Part shown: piece after piece, positions 18,087 through 27,177 of the stretch | Layout: each line of letters opens with the position of its first letter | Position numbering within the stretch: the stretch's first letter is position 1 | Source: Chara braunii | Taxonomy: Eukaryota > Streptophyta > Charophyceae > Charales > Characeae | NCBI GenBank assembly: GCA_003427395.1 | Contig: BFEA01000036.1 | Coordinates: 4,357,685-4,384,861 of the forward strand | Direction of reading: 5' to 3' | Length of the DNA: 27,177 nucleotides | The notes under the pieces: model-generated | What the model was told of the DNA's origin: nothing | Databases searched by the model: none | What the model saw: the letters and a program-made list of their open reading frames with translations, nothing else | Made by a program: the position numbers and the translations under genes

Positions 18087-18188
18087 GGCGTCATATAGCG
18101 CCATTTGATATGACTGGGGCGTTTTTGCCCCAATACCTGATGACAGCGCCCTGGGAAACGGGAGATTGTTCAACGAGCAAAGGTAAGT
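18087..18188 (+). repeat. Hairpin module, copy 2, ending in GTAAGT
   Basis: GTCATAT ... ATATGAC forms a 7-bp hairpin, GGGGC-GTTTTT-GCCCC another, and a CCC/CGGG arm pair a third. The module ends AAAGGTAAGTTT, then a pyrimidine tract with TTTTTTCTAG at about 18221-18230. It is the counterpart of 17736-17834: the GTAAGT words are 354 bases apart and the preceding poly(A) ends are 361 apart. The hairpin positions are conserved although arm sequences differ. Confidence 0.6.
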
Positions 18189-18345
18189 TTAGTTTTTTTC
18201 CTTCTTCTTTTATTTATTTCTTTTTTCTAGATGTCGTTTTGATTTTTTAGATTTTGAATCTTGGTGTTTTACTTTTTTTTTTTTTTTTTCTAGTTTACTT
18301 TTGAGTACTCGTTTGTTTTCAACGAACGGGTTTTTGACTATGCCA

Positions 18346-18398
18346 GACTGTTTCGTCGGACTCACACCGACTTATCAGGGGGCTGTGCCCCAACAACT
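18346..18398 (-). ncRNA. Hammerhead ribozyme-like motif, decayed
   Basis: On the minus strand, stem II is GUCGG/CCGAC with a 7-base loop, the GAAA is intact (18354-18351), and stem I is GGGGC-ACA-GCCCC. The cleavage triplet reads GUU (18394-18392), allowed by the NUH rule. The core reads CUGAUAA instead of CUGANGA, a change at a catalytic guanosine that should abolish cleavage. Stem III keeps only four pairs, two of them G-U. Relative to the copy at 10120-10175, stem I differs by compensatory changes, so the fold rather than the letters is conserved. Confidence 0.72.
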
Positions 18399-18455
18399 TA
18401 TCTTTGATGAGCCAAATCGAATGAATCTGCCGCCCAGGGCGGCTACGTTCGGGGT

Positions 18456-18456
<1 letters not shown>

Positions 18457-18496
<40 letters not shown>
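18457..18496. repeat. (CA)20 microsatellite
   Basis: Twenty uninterrupted CA units, between the decayed hammerhead and a 170-base segment that ends in poly(A). Confidence 0.98.
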
Positions 18497-18498
<2 letters not shown>

Positions 18499-18685
18499 TG
18501 GACCTTGTAGCCGCGCGCCTGTATCAGGCGTCTGTTTTGGCCCAGATACGGGTGCGGGCAGGGTGGAAAACCAACCCCTTTGAGCCTGACTCTAGCTGGA
18601 CTCCTCGAAATGACAGGGGGGAAAAACGAGCTGCCCTTGCACTGAAAAAAAAGGGGAAAAGAAGTAAAAAAAAAAAAAAAAAAAA
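18497..18685 (+). other. Segment of unknown origin ending in A20
   Basis: A stretch of mixed sequence that becomes A-rich (AAAAAAAAGGGGAAAAG) and ends in a run of 20 A (18666-18685). The layout suggests a retroposed transcript, but I recognise neither a pol III promoter nor a coding motif. Frames through it end in poly-lysine because of the A-run. Confidence 0.4.
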
Positions 18686-18693
18686 GGATAACA

Positions 18694-19063
18694 GCCACGT
18701 ACGTGGCGACAGGCGTGGACTAGGTGCAGCCCCTAGAAGGTTCTAGAGGCTGATGGGACAATGTCTGTTCATTTGAACAGGCAGTCCTGAAATGGCTGAG
18801 TACAGCCATTTCCAAAAGCACCTGCTCTGTGAAGCGGCCAAGTGCTCCTAGGAACTGATGACCTTGGCTCCCCAAATGGAAAACCAAGGCTCAGAGCTCC
18901 TGGCCATTAATTTAGATCAAGGGTCAAGAGCACTGACAAAATTTTTGCCTGGTTGTGGGCAAGGCAGCTGCCCACATGCCTCCGGCTGGCTATAAAAGCC
19001 AGCACTCCACCCAGCAGCCTCACCCTTGTGGCAGTGCTGCTAGGACATTCACTTAAGTGAATG
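18694..19063. repeat. Cluster of perfect inverted repeats with a TATA box in one loop
   Basis: Perfect palindromes or hairpins, left to right: GCCACGTACGTGGC (18694-18707); CTAGAA-GG-TTCTAG (18733-18746); CTGTTCA-TT-TGAACAG (18765-18780); GAAATGGCTG-AGTA-CAGCCATTTC (18789-18812); CCTTGG ... CCAAGG (about 18863-18890); TGTGGGCA ... TGCCCACA (18954-18976); GCTGGCT-ATAAA-AGCCAGC (18985-19003); CATTCACTTAAGTGAATG (19046-19063). TATAAAAG at 18991-18998 is a good pol II TATA box whose ATAAA forms the hairpin loop. The region may be the promoter or terminal region of a mobile element or virus-like sequence; no gene was identified downstream. Confidence 0.7.
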
Positions 19064-19269
19064 CTGGTTGGCTGCTGCTGTGGGGCGGTGCTGCTGGTGA
19101 GGAGGATGAGAGGAAGTACTGCTGGTAGAGAGTGGAGGTCTGCAGGAGGAGGGAGAAGGCCGCTGGAGTGACGCAGCTGCGGCATAGCTGGTGGAGACAC
19201 GTGCTGCCATAGCCGCGACTGTTCGCAGCAGTGCTAGGGAGATGCTGCGCAGTTTTTGCGGCGACGGCA

Positions 19270-19480
19270 GTTTTGTTGACGTACTGCGGGAATACTGCTG
19301 AATTTTTTCGACGGCAACTGTGATTTTTCTGGTGGTGACGCAGAAGCACTGCCGGATTTTTGTGGCGGCAGCACTGGTTTTAACGGCAGTGGTGCGCAAG
19401 CGCTGCCGGATTTGTGGCGGCGACACTGATTTTAACGGTAGTGGTGCGGAAGCGCTACTGTTTTGCACAACGGCGGCAGC
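19270..19480. repeat. Degenerate minisatellite, period about 53
   Basis: Units at about 19277, 19331, 19387 and 19439 carry (A/G)GTGGTG(A/C)(C)GC(A/G)(G/C)AAGC(A/G)CT(G/A)C, then GGATTT(T)GTGGCGGC and ACTG(G/A)TTTTAACGG. The 157-codon minus frame at 19049-19522 follows this repeat and is rich in A, S, T and Q; I regard it as a by-product. Confidence 0.7.
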
Positions 19481-20788
19481 AGTTTGGCAAGCGGTGCAAG
19501 GGAAACTCTGCCCGTTTTGCATGGCAGCAGCAGTTTTGGCAGACGATACATCGACGACACTATTGTAAGGGAAAACTCTGCGTCACAGTGGAGCCGTTTT
19601 TGATTTGGTGTGTAATTAGGCGATGATGCCGCACAACGGCATAGTACCGGTGACGGCGCAGCAAGCAGTGGTTCGCTGTTATTTTTGTGGTGTGCGGCGG
19701 TTATGATGGATCCCAGTGTGGCCTGGAGGTTGGACTGACGCTGGTGTGTGGTTGGGATTGTGCGGTAGCGGTGTGTGGACCGACGACGTGAAGATGGCAC
19801 GGAATGAGTGCTCACGGCAATGGCTATTGGAGTTGCGGCATTTGCAATTTGTGCCGGCTGAACATCTTTATTTTTTTGGGGCTCGCGGCACATACGGTTT
19901 TCAGCCAGGGCCACCTTTATTTTTTTTACAGCGCGCAGTGCAAGCGGTTTGGAGTTATGAACCACCGAGTATTGTCGCGATGGTGTGGGACTACCTTGGG
20001 ACCATCTGGGACCATTTTGGGACTAGGTGGGACTAGTTGTTGTGATCGGGACCGGCATGTTGGTGTGGTTATTGTGAGTGGACGTGATGAGAGGCGGCGC
20101 GGACTTGCGGCTGATTGGGCGGTATCTTTGGTGGTCAGGGTGCAATTGGGACTGTGTTAGGACGGCATGGTACGTTGGAATTTTTTATTATGGGAGCACC
20201 TTTTGTGAGGGTTATCTCATTCAGACATCTTGGTGGACCCAACCTTGGTGTGATCAGGCACTTGGAGAAGACGGCGGATCATCGTTCAGTGAAACAACCA
20301 GAACTTGTGAAGTTTTGAACCGCGTATTTCCATGTGAGCCGCATATTTTCATATTCAACGGCGATTATTTTCGGCGTCGAGGTCACCACGCAGTAATGGT
20401 GGAGGTTCGGCCCGCTCCACGTCATCATCCTCCTCCTCTTCTTCCTCCCCAGCGTCTGGCTCACCCCATACCCCTCCTCATACTCATCCTCGTCGCCACC
20501 ATCCCCTACCTCATCCTTCTGGGCGCTGTGCCCGTCTTCCTCCTCCTACGCCTCCTTTTCTTCGTCTTCTTTAACCTCCCCGTCCTCCACGTTGCCCTCG
20601 TCGTCTTCGCCCATCGCTGCTGTCCTCCGGTCATCCTCCCCCCGCCTTATCCTCCTCATCTTCGTCATTCCATGCATGATATGCCAAGTCCTCCCTCGCT
20701 GCTGCACTCGCGTTGCCATCCCCACGTTCTCGCCATGGTTGTCGACATCATAATGTCCCCTCTCTGCTTTTTTTTCATTTTCCCGAAC

Positions 20789-20826
<38 letters not shown>

Positions 20827-22100
20827 CACTCCCCCCGCACCCTACCATTACACATTGCACACTGTTTCTGATTTTCCTTTTTTTTTTTGCCCAGAACAGC
20901 CTGAATTGTTTTTGGGGGGGTCCGCCGGTGGCGCACTGACCCCCTCCTTTCTCTTTTTTTTTCCCTTTTTTTTTGGTAAAAAAAAACATTGTCCAGTATC
21001 CCGGACAACTCCCCCCTGACCGTCACCCGGAGATGTCCGGGGGAAACGTCTCCTCATCACACAACTGCCAGCCTAGCAATACCCTCTTTTTTTATTTTCC
21101 CTTCGTATATTGTTGCAGTATTTGTTTTCACCCAGACCAAAACAACACCAGAACCATCCGCCGACAGACTCATGGACACAGGGCCTTGTTCCCTGTGCCG
21201 TTTTCTGTCAACGAATCCATGTTCTTTTTTGTCAGTCACACTACGGGCTGCAAGCCCGCACCCTCACGGTATGTCAGTAGGAGGGTGGTAGACACCCATG
21301 GAGTCTGCTAGATGTGATACTGGTGGGGAATGACCACATATCTCTGAGCCCTCCTGTGTCCAGGTCGTCCTCGAGAATTTGGGGTGCCCCTATGGTAGCG
21401 CCCGGGGAGAACACTCATCTGAGACCCTCGGAAGGCACGGGTTGGTGTAGGTCTAGGTCTAGAGACAGGTCTGGGTTGCACCGCTGTAGAGCTCGACTTG
21501 CCATCTGATTAGGATAACAAAAAAGAAGAGTGCACAAATGATGCCCCCTGGAGGAGCCTGTCCTTGGGGCTGTCATAAGCCATCTGATCTCCCCTCTGGT
21601 TGAGTACAATGACAGGCACCCCCCGAGGCCTGGCATCCAGCCTCTACTACAATCTGGACTTAACAAAAAAAAATTGAAAAAAATGGTTGACTCACTGTTG
21701 CACTGCATGACACGCTCCTTGCTACACCATTCCCAGCTCGTGCTCACCCTATGCCTGGCTACTTTGTGACTTGTGCCTCACTCCTTGACATGGCGTGCAC
21801 CACTCCGCTCCTCAATGTGCTATAGGAAGTAGCAGCAAGTCAGCTTGCTGAAGTGCTGCGCCCAGAGTGCTACACCAACACCTGCCCCTCACTACGCATG
21901 TGTAGCACCGCTTAATCAAGCAGTTGGTGTATGGCCCACTACAACCGTTCTGCAGGCTTGACAAGGCAAGTTACTATCAAGCATACGTCCCAGTCCTAAC
22001 TGACACCAAAACAACGGCCCAAAAAGCACCACCATCATGCCAAATTTCCCAAAATGTAGCCCCGCCAAAAAGCATGTGGGCTCCAAACGGGAATTCGGAG
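19481..22100. other. No supported gene; low-complexity and simple repeats
   Basis: The longest frame (20078-21019 plus, 313 codons) runs through a CTC-rich tract (20420-20700), the (TCAA)n array and T-rich sequence, so its openness is explained by composition; no domain is visible. A G/T-rich block (19700-20200) precedes it. Nothing else was recognised. Confidence 0.5.
20789..20826. repeat. (TCAA)n tetranucleotide repeat
   Basis: About nine and a half TCAA units. In the plus frame it reads as SINQSINQ, in the long spurious frame noted for 20078-21019. Confidence 0.97.
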
Positions 22101-22103
22101 TGG

Positions 22104-22200
22104 GTGTGCCACCAGAAACACATCCAAGTCGAAGACTGCCAAACAGCATGCCACTCGAAATGGGAGTTTCGCCGGGTCCGGCGCCAGAAACGCATCCCAC
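22104..22200. repeat. Short tandem duplication, period about 70
   Basis: GGAGTGGGTGTGCCACCAGA, then AACACATCCA, recurs as GGAGTTTCGCCGGGTCCGGC, then GCCAGAAACGCATCCC. Both minus-strand read-outs contain GCVSG. Too short and diverged to assign. Confidence 0.5.
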
Positions 22201-22290
22201 TTGCAACAGAGTATGTTCAGCAGACAACTAGAGGAGGGGTAATCATTACCCAGTTTGCTTACGGGCTGCTAGACAAACACTGATCACTAC

Positions 22291-22500
22291 ATCATGTCTG
22301 GTTACATGCCGGCAATACATCGTGTCTGGTTACACGCAAGGCCAAGAGGCAATTCATTTCTCCCGAGCGCCTTTGCTAAGGTCTGCAATCACGCATCTGC
22401 CGGCAATACATCATGTCTGGTTACACGCAAGGCCAAAAGGCAATTCACTTCTCCCGAGGGCCTTTTGCTAAGGCCTGCGATCAGGCATCATCTGCCGGTA
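22291..22500. repeat. Tandem repeat, period 91
   Basis: Units start at 22321 and 22412 with C(G/A)TGTCTGGTTACACGCAAG and continue GGCCAA(G/A)AGGCAATTCA, CTCCCGAG and TGCTAAGG; a short partial unit precedes at 22293. The two full units differ by scattered substitutions and small indels. Confidence 0.85.
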
Positions 22501-22992
22501 GTCCTGACATACCGCATGCCCACAGGCTCGCAGTCCGTCACAGAGCAAAGTGGTCGAACAGTGGCAACAGAGTAGAGTGGCTAAGCACGCAGTAGATCAT
22601 GTTGGGTCCGTGGAGATGACAGCTAGGGAACAGGAAAAGAGAGAGGGGACATGGTAATCATCCAGATACATTCAAAGTGTTAGACTCGCTCAGATGCACC
22701 TAGTTGAAAAAGCAAACAAATCCATACGCCCCCTGATCACTAACATGACCAATCGGTCATTGGTATGCAAACCAAACCAGGCCACTTGTTTTTCCCTTTT
22801 TCTTTCTTCCCATTCCCTCTCCTCTACTCAGCATTGCCAAAGCCACGACGGCGATGCATCTTTCCATGTTTGGTGGTAGGTACATTCTCATTTTACACAT
22901 TCCACCAGTGCTTGAGCAGCCCAGTCATCTAAAAGAAAAGGACAAAAATACCGCCAAACACAGTACCAGCACACACGAGCAACACACCACTT
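22501..22992. other. No supported gene
   Basis: Mixed sequence, pyrimidine-rich at 22790-22830. A word AGGACAAAAATACCGCCA (22939-22956) is an isolated relative of the 66-base repeat at 23353-23484. Confidence 0.4.
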
Positions 22993-23260
22993 ATAGATTT
23001 AAGTGCTTCTGATTTTATTAAGTCAGAAGCTTGAAATTTTGTTCCTACTAATAAAAATTATTTCTTATTACTAGCTGCATTAGCTAAAAAATCACAAGCT
23101 TCATATAATAAGTTAGATGTCTGTATAAGGTCAATTATATGAACTTTTTTTTCGTTCACTAAAAATATAAGGAGCCATTTTAGGATTCCATTTATGTGAT
23201 TGATGTCCAAAATGAACTCATGCTTCCAGCATTTCTTCTAAGTTTATTTTTTAGTATAAA
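22993..23260 (-). pseudogene. rps2: Plastid rps2 fragment inserted in nuclear DNA (NUPT)
   Basis: Minus-strand translation in pieces gives INLEEMLEA, a TGA (23218-23220), [19 protein letters not shown] then SERK, a frameshift at an A8 tract (23145-23152 as T8 on plus), and [28 protein letters not shown], a TAA, FLLVGTKFQASDLIKSEAL and KS follow. This is the N-terminal third of ribosomal protein S2 of plastid/bacterial type, with the HFGHQ, KWNPKM and VGTK signatures; plant mitochondrial S2 differs in these motifs. The block is clearly more AT-rich than its flanks. Two stops and a frameshift show it is dead. Similarity stops abruptly at both ends, as in a nuclear plastid DNA insertion. Confidence 0.88.
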
Positions 23261-23352
23261 AAAACACAAGGACAAAAAGAAAACAAACAATTGAGTGCAT
23301 CTTTCCCGTGTTCCACCACGAAGTACACTAATTTGCAAATTCGACGGGGGCT

Positions 23353-23484
23353 GGAGTGAGGCCTTCGTGAAGAGAAGGACAAAAATACTGCCAGACACGA
23401 GAGCAGCGACAAACACATGGAGTGAGGCCTTCCTGAAGAGAAGGACAAAAATACTTTCGGACATGAAAGTAACGGCAAACACAC
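23353..23484. repeat. Two tandem 66-base repeats
   Basis: GGAGTGAGGCCTTC(G/C)TGAAG then AGAAGGACAAAAATACT at 23353 and 23419, with the tails diverging. A minus frame (23192-23689) reads the repeats as a repeated hydrophobic SIFVLLF segment, but it also runs through the dead rps2 fragment in another frame, so I do not call it a gene. Confidence 0.85.
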
Positions 23485-24545
23485 AAAAACACAAGACTTG
23501 AAACACAAGAGGCAGAAATAAACCAACAAAAATGCAAAGCACGGAAAAGGAAAACATCAACAACCAACCACAAACAGAAGAATACACACCCTCAAAACCC
23601 ATCTTCACCCTTATACTCAGCCTCCTGATTTCCACCACCCAACCCTCAAACCTCCGGACGTGGTCCCTAAAACCGGGCCACACCCCCATTCACAACCACA
23701 AGTGTGAGTAAGAAGCAAGCGTCTAAGTAAGAAGTTAAAGAACAGTGTCAAAAACAAATGCTAAAAGCAAGACACTTGCTACACCCATGAATGAGCTGTT
23801 GATATTGGACCCGAGTTCGAGTACACGTGCACTCAGATGAGCAGGAAAAGTAAGGAACAGTAATTCTGGATTACCTGGGGCGATGGATTCAATGATGATA
23901 TCTCAAGGTCATCCCCCTGTTATAGGAAAACGAAAAAAGGAGAGTGAATCCCATTGTGAGCTCCATACTGACGAACTAAGGGCAGAATTTTGATCGTCAA
24001 CAATCCAATATGAGGTGTCATCATAGTAGTAAATGACAAGACGTCAATCGATATCCGCCGAAGTCGTCGTCCATTCGCATAATGCTTTCCTGCGATTACC
24101 AGCAAAAGCAGGACGGCCGGATTATTGTTCTACATCGTGGATGAAGTTTTCGCCTTGCATTCCGAATATCCATTTGAGGCAAAATTTCCCGAATGAAAAC
24201 TTTCACAACTCACCATGTGGAGTAGGGCATGGCCACTGCCAGGCACAACCCGACCCATTGTCTAATGCCCAGCCTCGATAGTCGTTTGCCGGATGTGCTT
24301 GTTATTACTTCGTTGGAGAGGCAGATCAGTGTGAGCCGCTGTTAGTTCTTCCAAAGGGCAGATAAAGCCATGGTTAATCATTACATAAGGCAGATCTGCG
24401 CGAGTGGCAGGTAACAGGTTGCTGAGTATTGACAGTGTTTAAAGTGTTCGGAAAGCACGTTACCCATTCATTGCTCGCCCTACTCGACTCATTAGTTGAC
24501 ACTATTCAATTGATTCACCTCATGCTCTATTGACATCGTTTATTG
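23485..24545. other. No supported gene
   Basis: A-rich to 23780, then mixed sequence. The 82-codon plus frame at 24033-24281 has no recognised motif. No RNA gene was seen up to the U6 copy. Confidence 0.4.
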
Positions 24546-24668
24546 GTCCTTCGGGACATCCATTAAAAGTGGAACAATACAGAGAAAGAAGATTAGAATG
24601 GCCCCTGCGCACGGATGACACACATCAAGAAATGGTCCAGATTAGTGAAGTGAAAAAAAAAAAAAAAA
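24546..24668 (+). pseudogene. Near full-length U6 snRNA retrocopy with A16 tail
   Basis: GTCCTTCGGGACATCC (5' stem-loop), GGAACAATACAGAGA, AAGATTAGAATGGCCCCTGC, GCACGGATGACACACATC and AAGAAATGGTCCAGATT follow plant U6 from end to end. The ACAGAGA box is intact, but the catalytic AGC triad reads AGA and three bases are duplicated after ACAGAGA. After a short extension the copy ends in 16 A (24653-24668). No upstream sequence element or TATA at the usual U6 positions and no T-run terminator, so this is a retroposed pseudogene. A 5-base GTTTA occurs just before and just after it, a weak candidate target duplication. Confidence 0.9.
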
Positions 24669-25325
24669 GTTTAACGTATTTGGAAGGCATGTTGTCCACT
24701 GCTTGTCACAATTCCATTCATTCGCATACGAAACCAACTCCTACAGATAAATGAACACCAACAGACTTCTACAAACAAACCACCACCCACAGTGGACGAG
24801 TTATTACCCATCCAGCTGGGCAGAACCTGCAACATCCACTAAACATCAATAATCATGAGTAATTCGTAAGGACTAGAGGAACACAAAAAATTCATTACAG
24901 TCACAAAACCAAAACAAACTGTGACACAAACGCAACGAAAAGGTCGCTGAATCCTAAAAAGATAACAAAAGAGGCAATGCCCGACAAAAATTACGCTGTT
25001 TCGATCATCAGACAGGAATTACAGAAGACTGTGGCAAAGAAGGCACATGAAGTTGTCCACAGTCACACACGCCGCATGGCCGGCAAATACAGCATAAATT
25101 ACACATTGTGTAAAAAGTATAGTGCGAGAGACAAATAATGAATAACATGAAAAAGACCCAGAACCAAGAGCTGGTGGGAACCGAGATGGGCAACGAGGGA
25201 GCCCATTAAGCAGTTGTCGCACCTGCAGCACACGAACCATCAAATACAGAAAATTACAGATTGTTAAAAAAAGTTGACGAGTGACAAACAGATAATCAAA
25301 CTGAAGGACTCCCAGAAAGTCTTGA

Positions 25326-25330
<5 letters not shown>
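24669..25330. other. No supported gene; stem-II-less hammerhead-like core at 24998-25011
   Basis: A/C-rich sequence without a supported frame. On the minus strand, CUGAUGA is followed after two bases by GAAAC (25011-24998), the two conserved strings of a hammerhead core without stem II; no cleavage triplet with matching stem III was found, so it is not called as a ribozyme. Confidence 0.4.

Positions 25331-25414
<84 letters not shown>
25331..25414. repeat. (CT)42 microsatellite
   Basis: Forty-two uninterrupted CT units. It opens long R/E and S/L frames on the two strands that have no biological support. Confidence 0.98.
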
Positions 25415-25417
<3 letters not shown>

Positions 25418-25456
25418 GCACACACCAAAATCCCACACCGCCATGGCAGAAGAGCG

Positions 25457-25610
25457 GCCAGTGTAACGGCCACCGCAAAACTGCCTGGGGACAACCTTGC
25501 ATGGGAACCCACAACCCTATGGCAGCAGCGCCTGGGGACAACCTTGCATGGGAACCCACAACCCCATGGCAGCAGCGCCGCCAGCGTAGCCACCGTGAAA
25601 CTGCCGGGCT
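25457..25610. repeat. Nested duplication: 47-base tandem pair inside a ~30-base direct repeat
   Basis: GCCTGGGGACAACCTTGCAT, then GGGAACCCACAACCC, occurs at 25483 and 25530, 47 bases apart, with only one visible difference. The flank GCCAGTGTAACGGCCACCGC (25457) has a relative at 25578 (GCCAGCGTAGCCACCGTGAA). This suggests two rounds of duplication, the inner one recent. Confidence 0.85.
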
Positions 25611-26098
25611 CTAACATCACATGCAAGAAAAAAAGTGGAAAAGACGAGCCGGAGGAGAGGAAGTGGGGCATGTCGTAGAAATAATGGAGAGCGGCCCAGC
25701 ACGAATCAGGGTGATTGAATACTTGATTAAGTTTGTGACTCTGCTGGCCAGCAAGAAGCGACGCCCAACGCGGTGAACCAATCAATTCACTGCATCACCC
25801 AGCCGCAACGTCAGCAGGCAACGACTACTACATACTCTTTCTTCAAGTGACCGTGGTTCGGCTTTCTCCCTCCCCTACCCTCAACAATGGAGGGCAAAAC
25901 CCCTTTCTCGTGGTCCACCGCGGAGGATGTGCCGAATGGTCTTCTTCTGCAAGTCTCGAAGTAGAAGAGAAAACCCGCTTCTTGGGTTGCTCCTCACGCC
26001 CTTCTGGTCGCTATGATCCTTTCGGGAACCGCCGGCAAACCACACGGTCAGAAAAACGGCTCCTTGGCCGATCCCCTGGTCCAGCTCGCACAACCAAA
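25611..26098. other. 3' flank of spermidine synthase; no other gene
   Basis: Lies downstream of the minus-strand gene and probably contains its 3' UTR. I found no AATAAA on the minus strand and no A-run near the stop codon, so nothing marks the gene as a recent processed retrocopy. Plus frame 25847-26182 is a shadow. Confidence 0.45.
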
Positions 26099-27175
<1,077 letters not shown>

Positions 27176-27177
27176 AC

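Noticed and set aside
18142-18170. Plus-strand CTGATGA ... GGAAAC inside the hairpin module, hammerhead-like
   Set aside because: Stem II would need an extra unpaired G before GAAA, stem I is not adjacent, and no cleavage triplet with stem III was found. The sister module lacks the strings.
19049-19522. 157-codon minus-strand frame rich in A, S, T and Q
   Set aside because: It coincides with a degenerate 53-base minisatellite and a GCTGCTG-rich stretch. No motif is conserved.
20078-21019. 313-codon plus-strand frame, the longest outside the LINE and spermidine synthase
   Set aside because: It crosses a CTC-rich tract, a (TCAA)n array and T-rich runs that exclude stops by composition. No domain, poor start context, and low-complexity residues throughout.
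21017-21050. CTGACCG ... CCCGG hairpin ... GGAAACG, hammerhead-like on plus strand
   Set aside because: The core CUGANGA is not present (CUGACCG), and no stem I/III partner was found. Treated as a chance hairpin.
23192-23689. 165-codon minus-strand frame with hydrophobic repeats
   Set aside because: It reads two 66-base tandem repeats and then enters the dead plastid rps2 fragment in a non-rps2 frame. The hydrophobic pattern is a repeat read-out.
25019-25785. Long R/E-rich and S/L-rich frames around 25331-25414
   Set aside because: Produced by the (CT)42 microsatellite.

Overview
The window looks like repeat-rich nuclear DNA of a streptophyte, meaning a charophyte alga (a Chara-type genome would fit) or an early land plant. 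Four observations point there: a plant-type spermidine synthase at the right end, a plant-type L1 LINE with a DUF4283-like/CCHC ORF1, a nuclear copy of plastid rps2, and many microsatellites and degenerate tandem repeats. Only one host protein gene is well supported, spermidine synthase on the minus strand at 26099-27172. Most of the rest is dead or non-coding repeat DNA.

Layout. About 1-6870 is one near full-length L1-like LINE on the minus strand. Its ORF1 (6814 to 4155) and ORF2 (4063 to beyond base 1) are both broken by in-frame stops and homopolymer frameshifts. About 6870-9700 has no gene I can support. 9739-9960 is a nested tandem repeat. 10120-10175 is a complete type III hammerhead ribozyme motif on the minus strand. 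A 155-base N gap (10231-10385) follows, then an exact 95-base copy of the 5' end of the spermidine synthase gene with a plausible leader and promoter. 11196-11343 is a CT/GT microsatellite. 11831-11868 is not biological: it is the Nextera mate-pair junction adapter, so left and right of it are not proven neighbours. 12000-14650 holds a dispersed repeat family, tRNA-like and U6-like fragments, strong hairpins and minisatellites. 17400-18700 is the richest non-coding stretch: hairpins, two units made of a U6-snRNA-derived segment, poly(A) and a hairpin module, then a second, decayed hammerhead. 18694-19063 is packed with perfect inverted repeats, one with a TATA box in its loop. 19270-22500 is minisatellite and low-complexity sequence. 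22993-23260 is a plastid rps2 fragment. 24546-24668 is a near full-length U6 retrocopy with a poly(A) tail. 25331-25414 is (CT)42.

The most unusual signal is two small-RNA-derived repeat types in one window: hammerhead ribozymes of the arrangement known from plant retrozymes, and at least four U6-snRNA-derived sequences, three of which run into poly(A). A poly(A)-using LINE of the type present at 1-6870 could supply the enzymes in trans; that link is inference.

Caution on assembly: the adapter, the N gap, the single-base Ns and the exact 95-base repeat between the gap edge and the window end all mean that long-range order here should not be trusted without reads.
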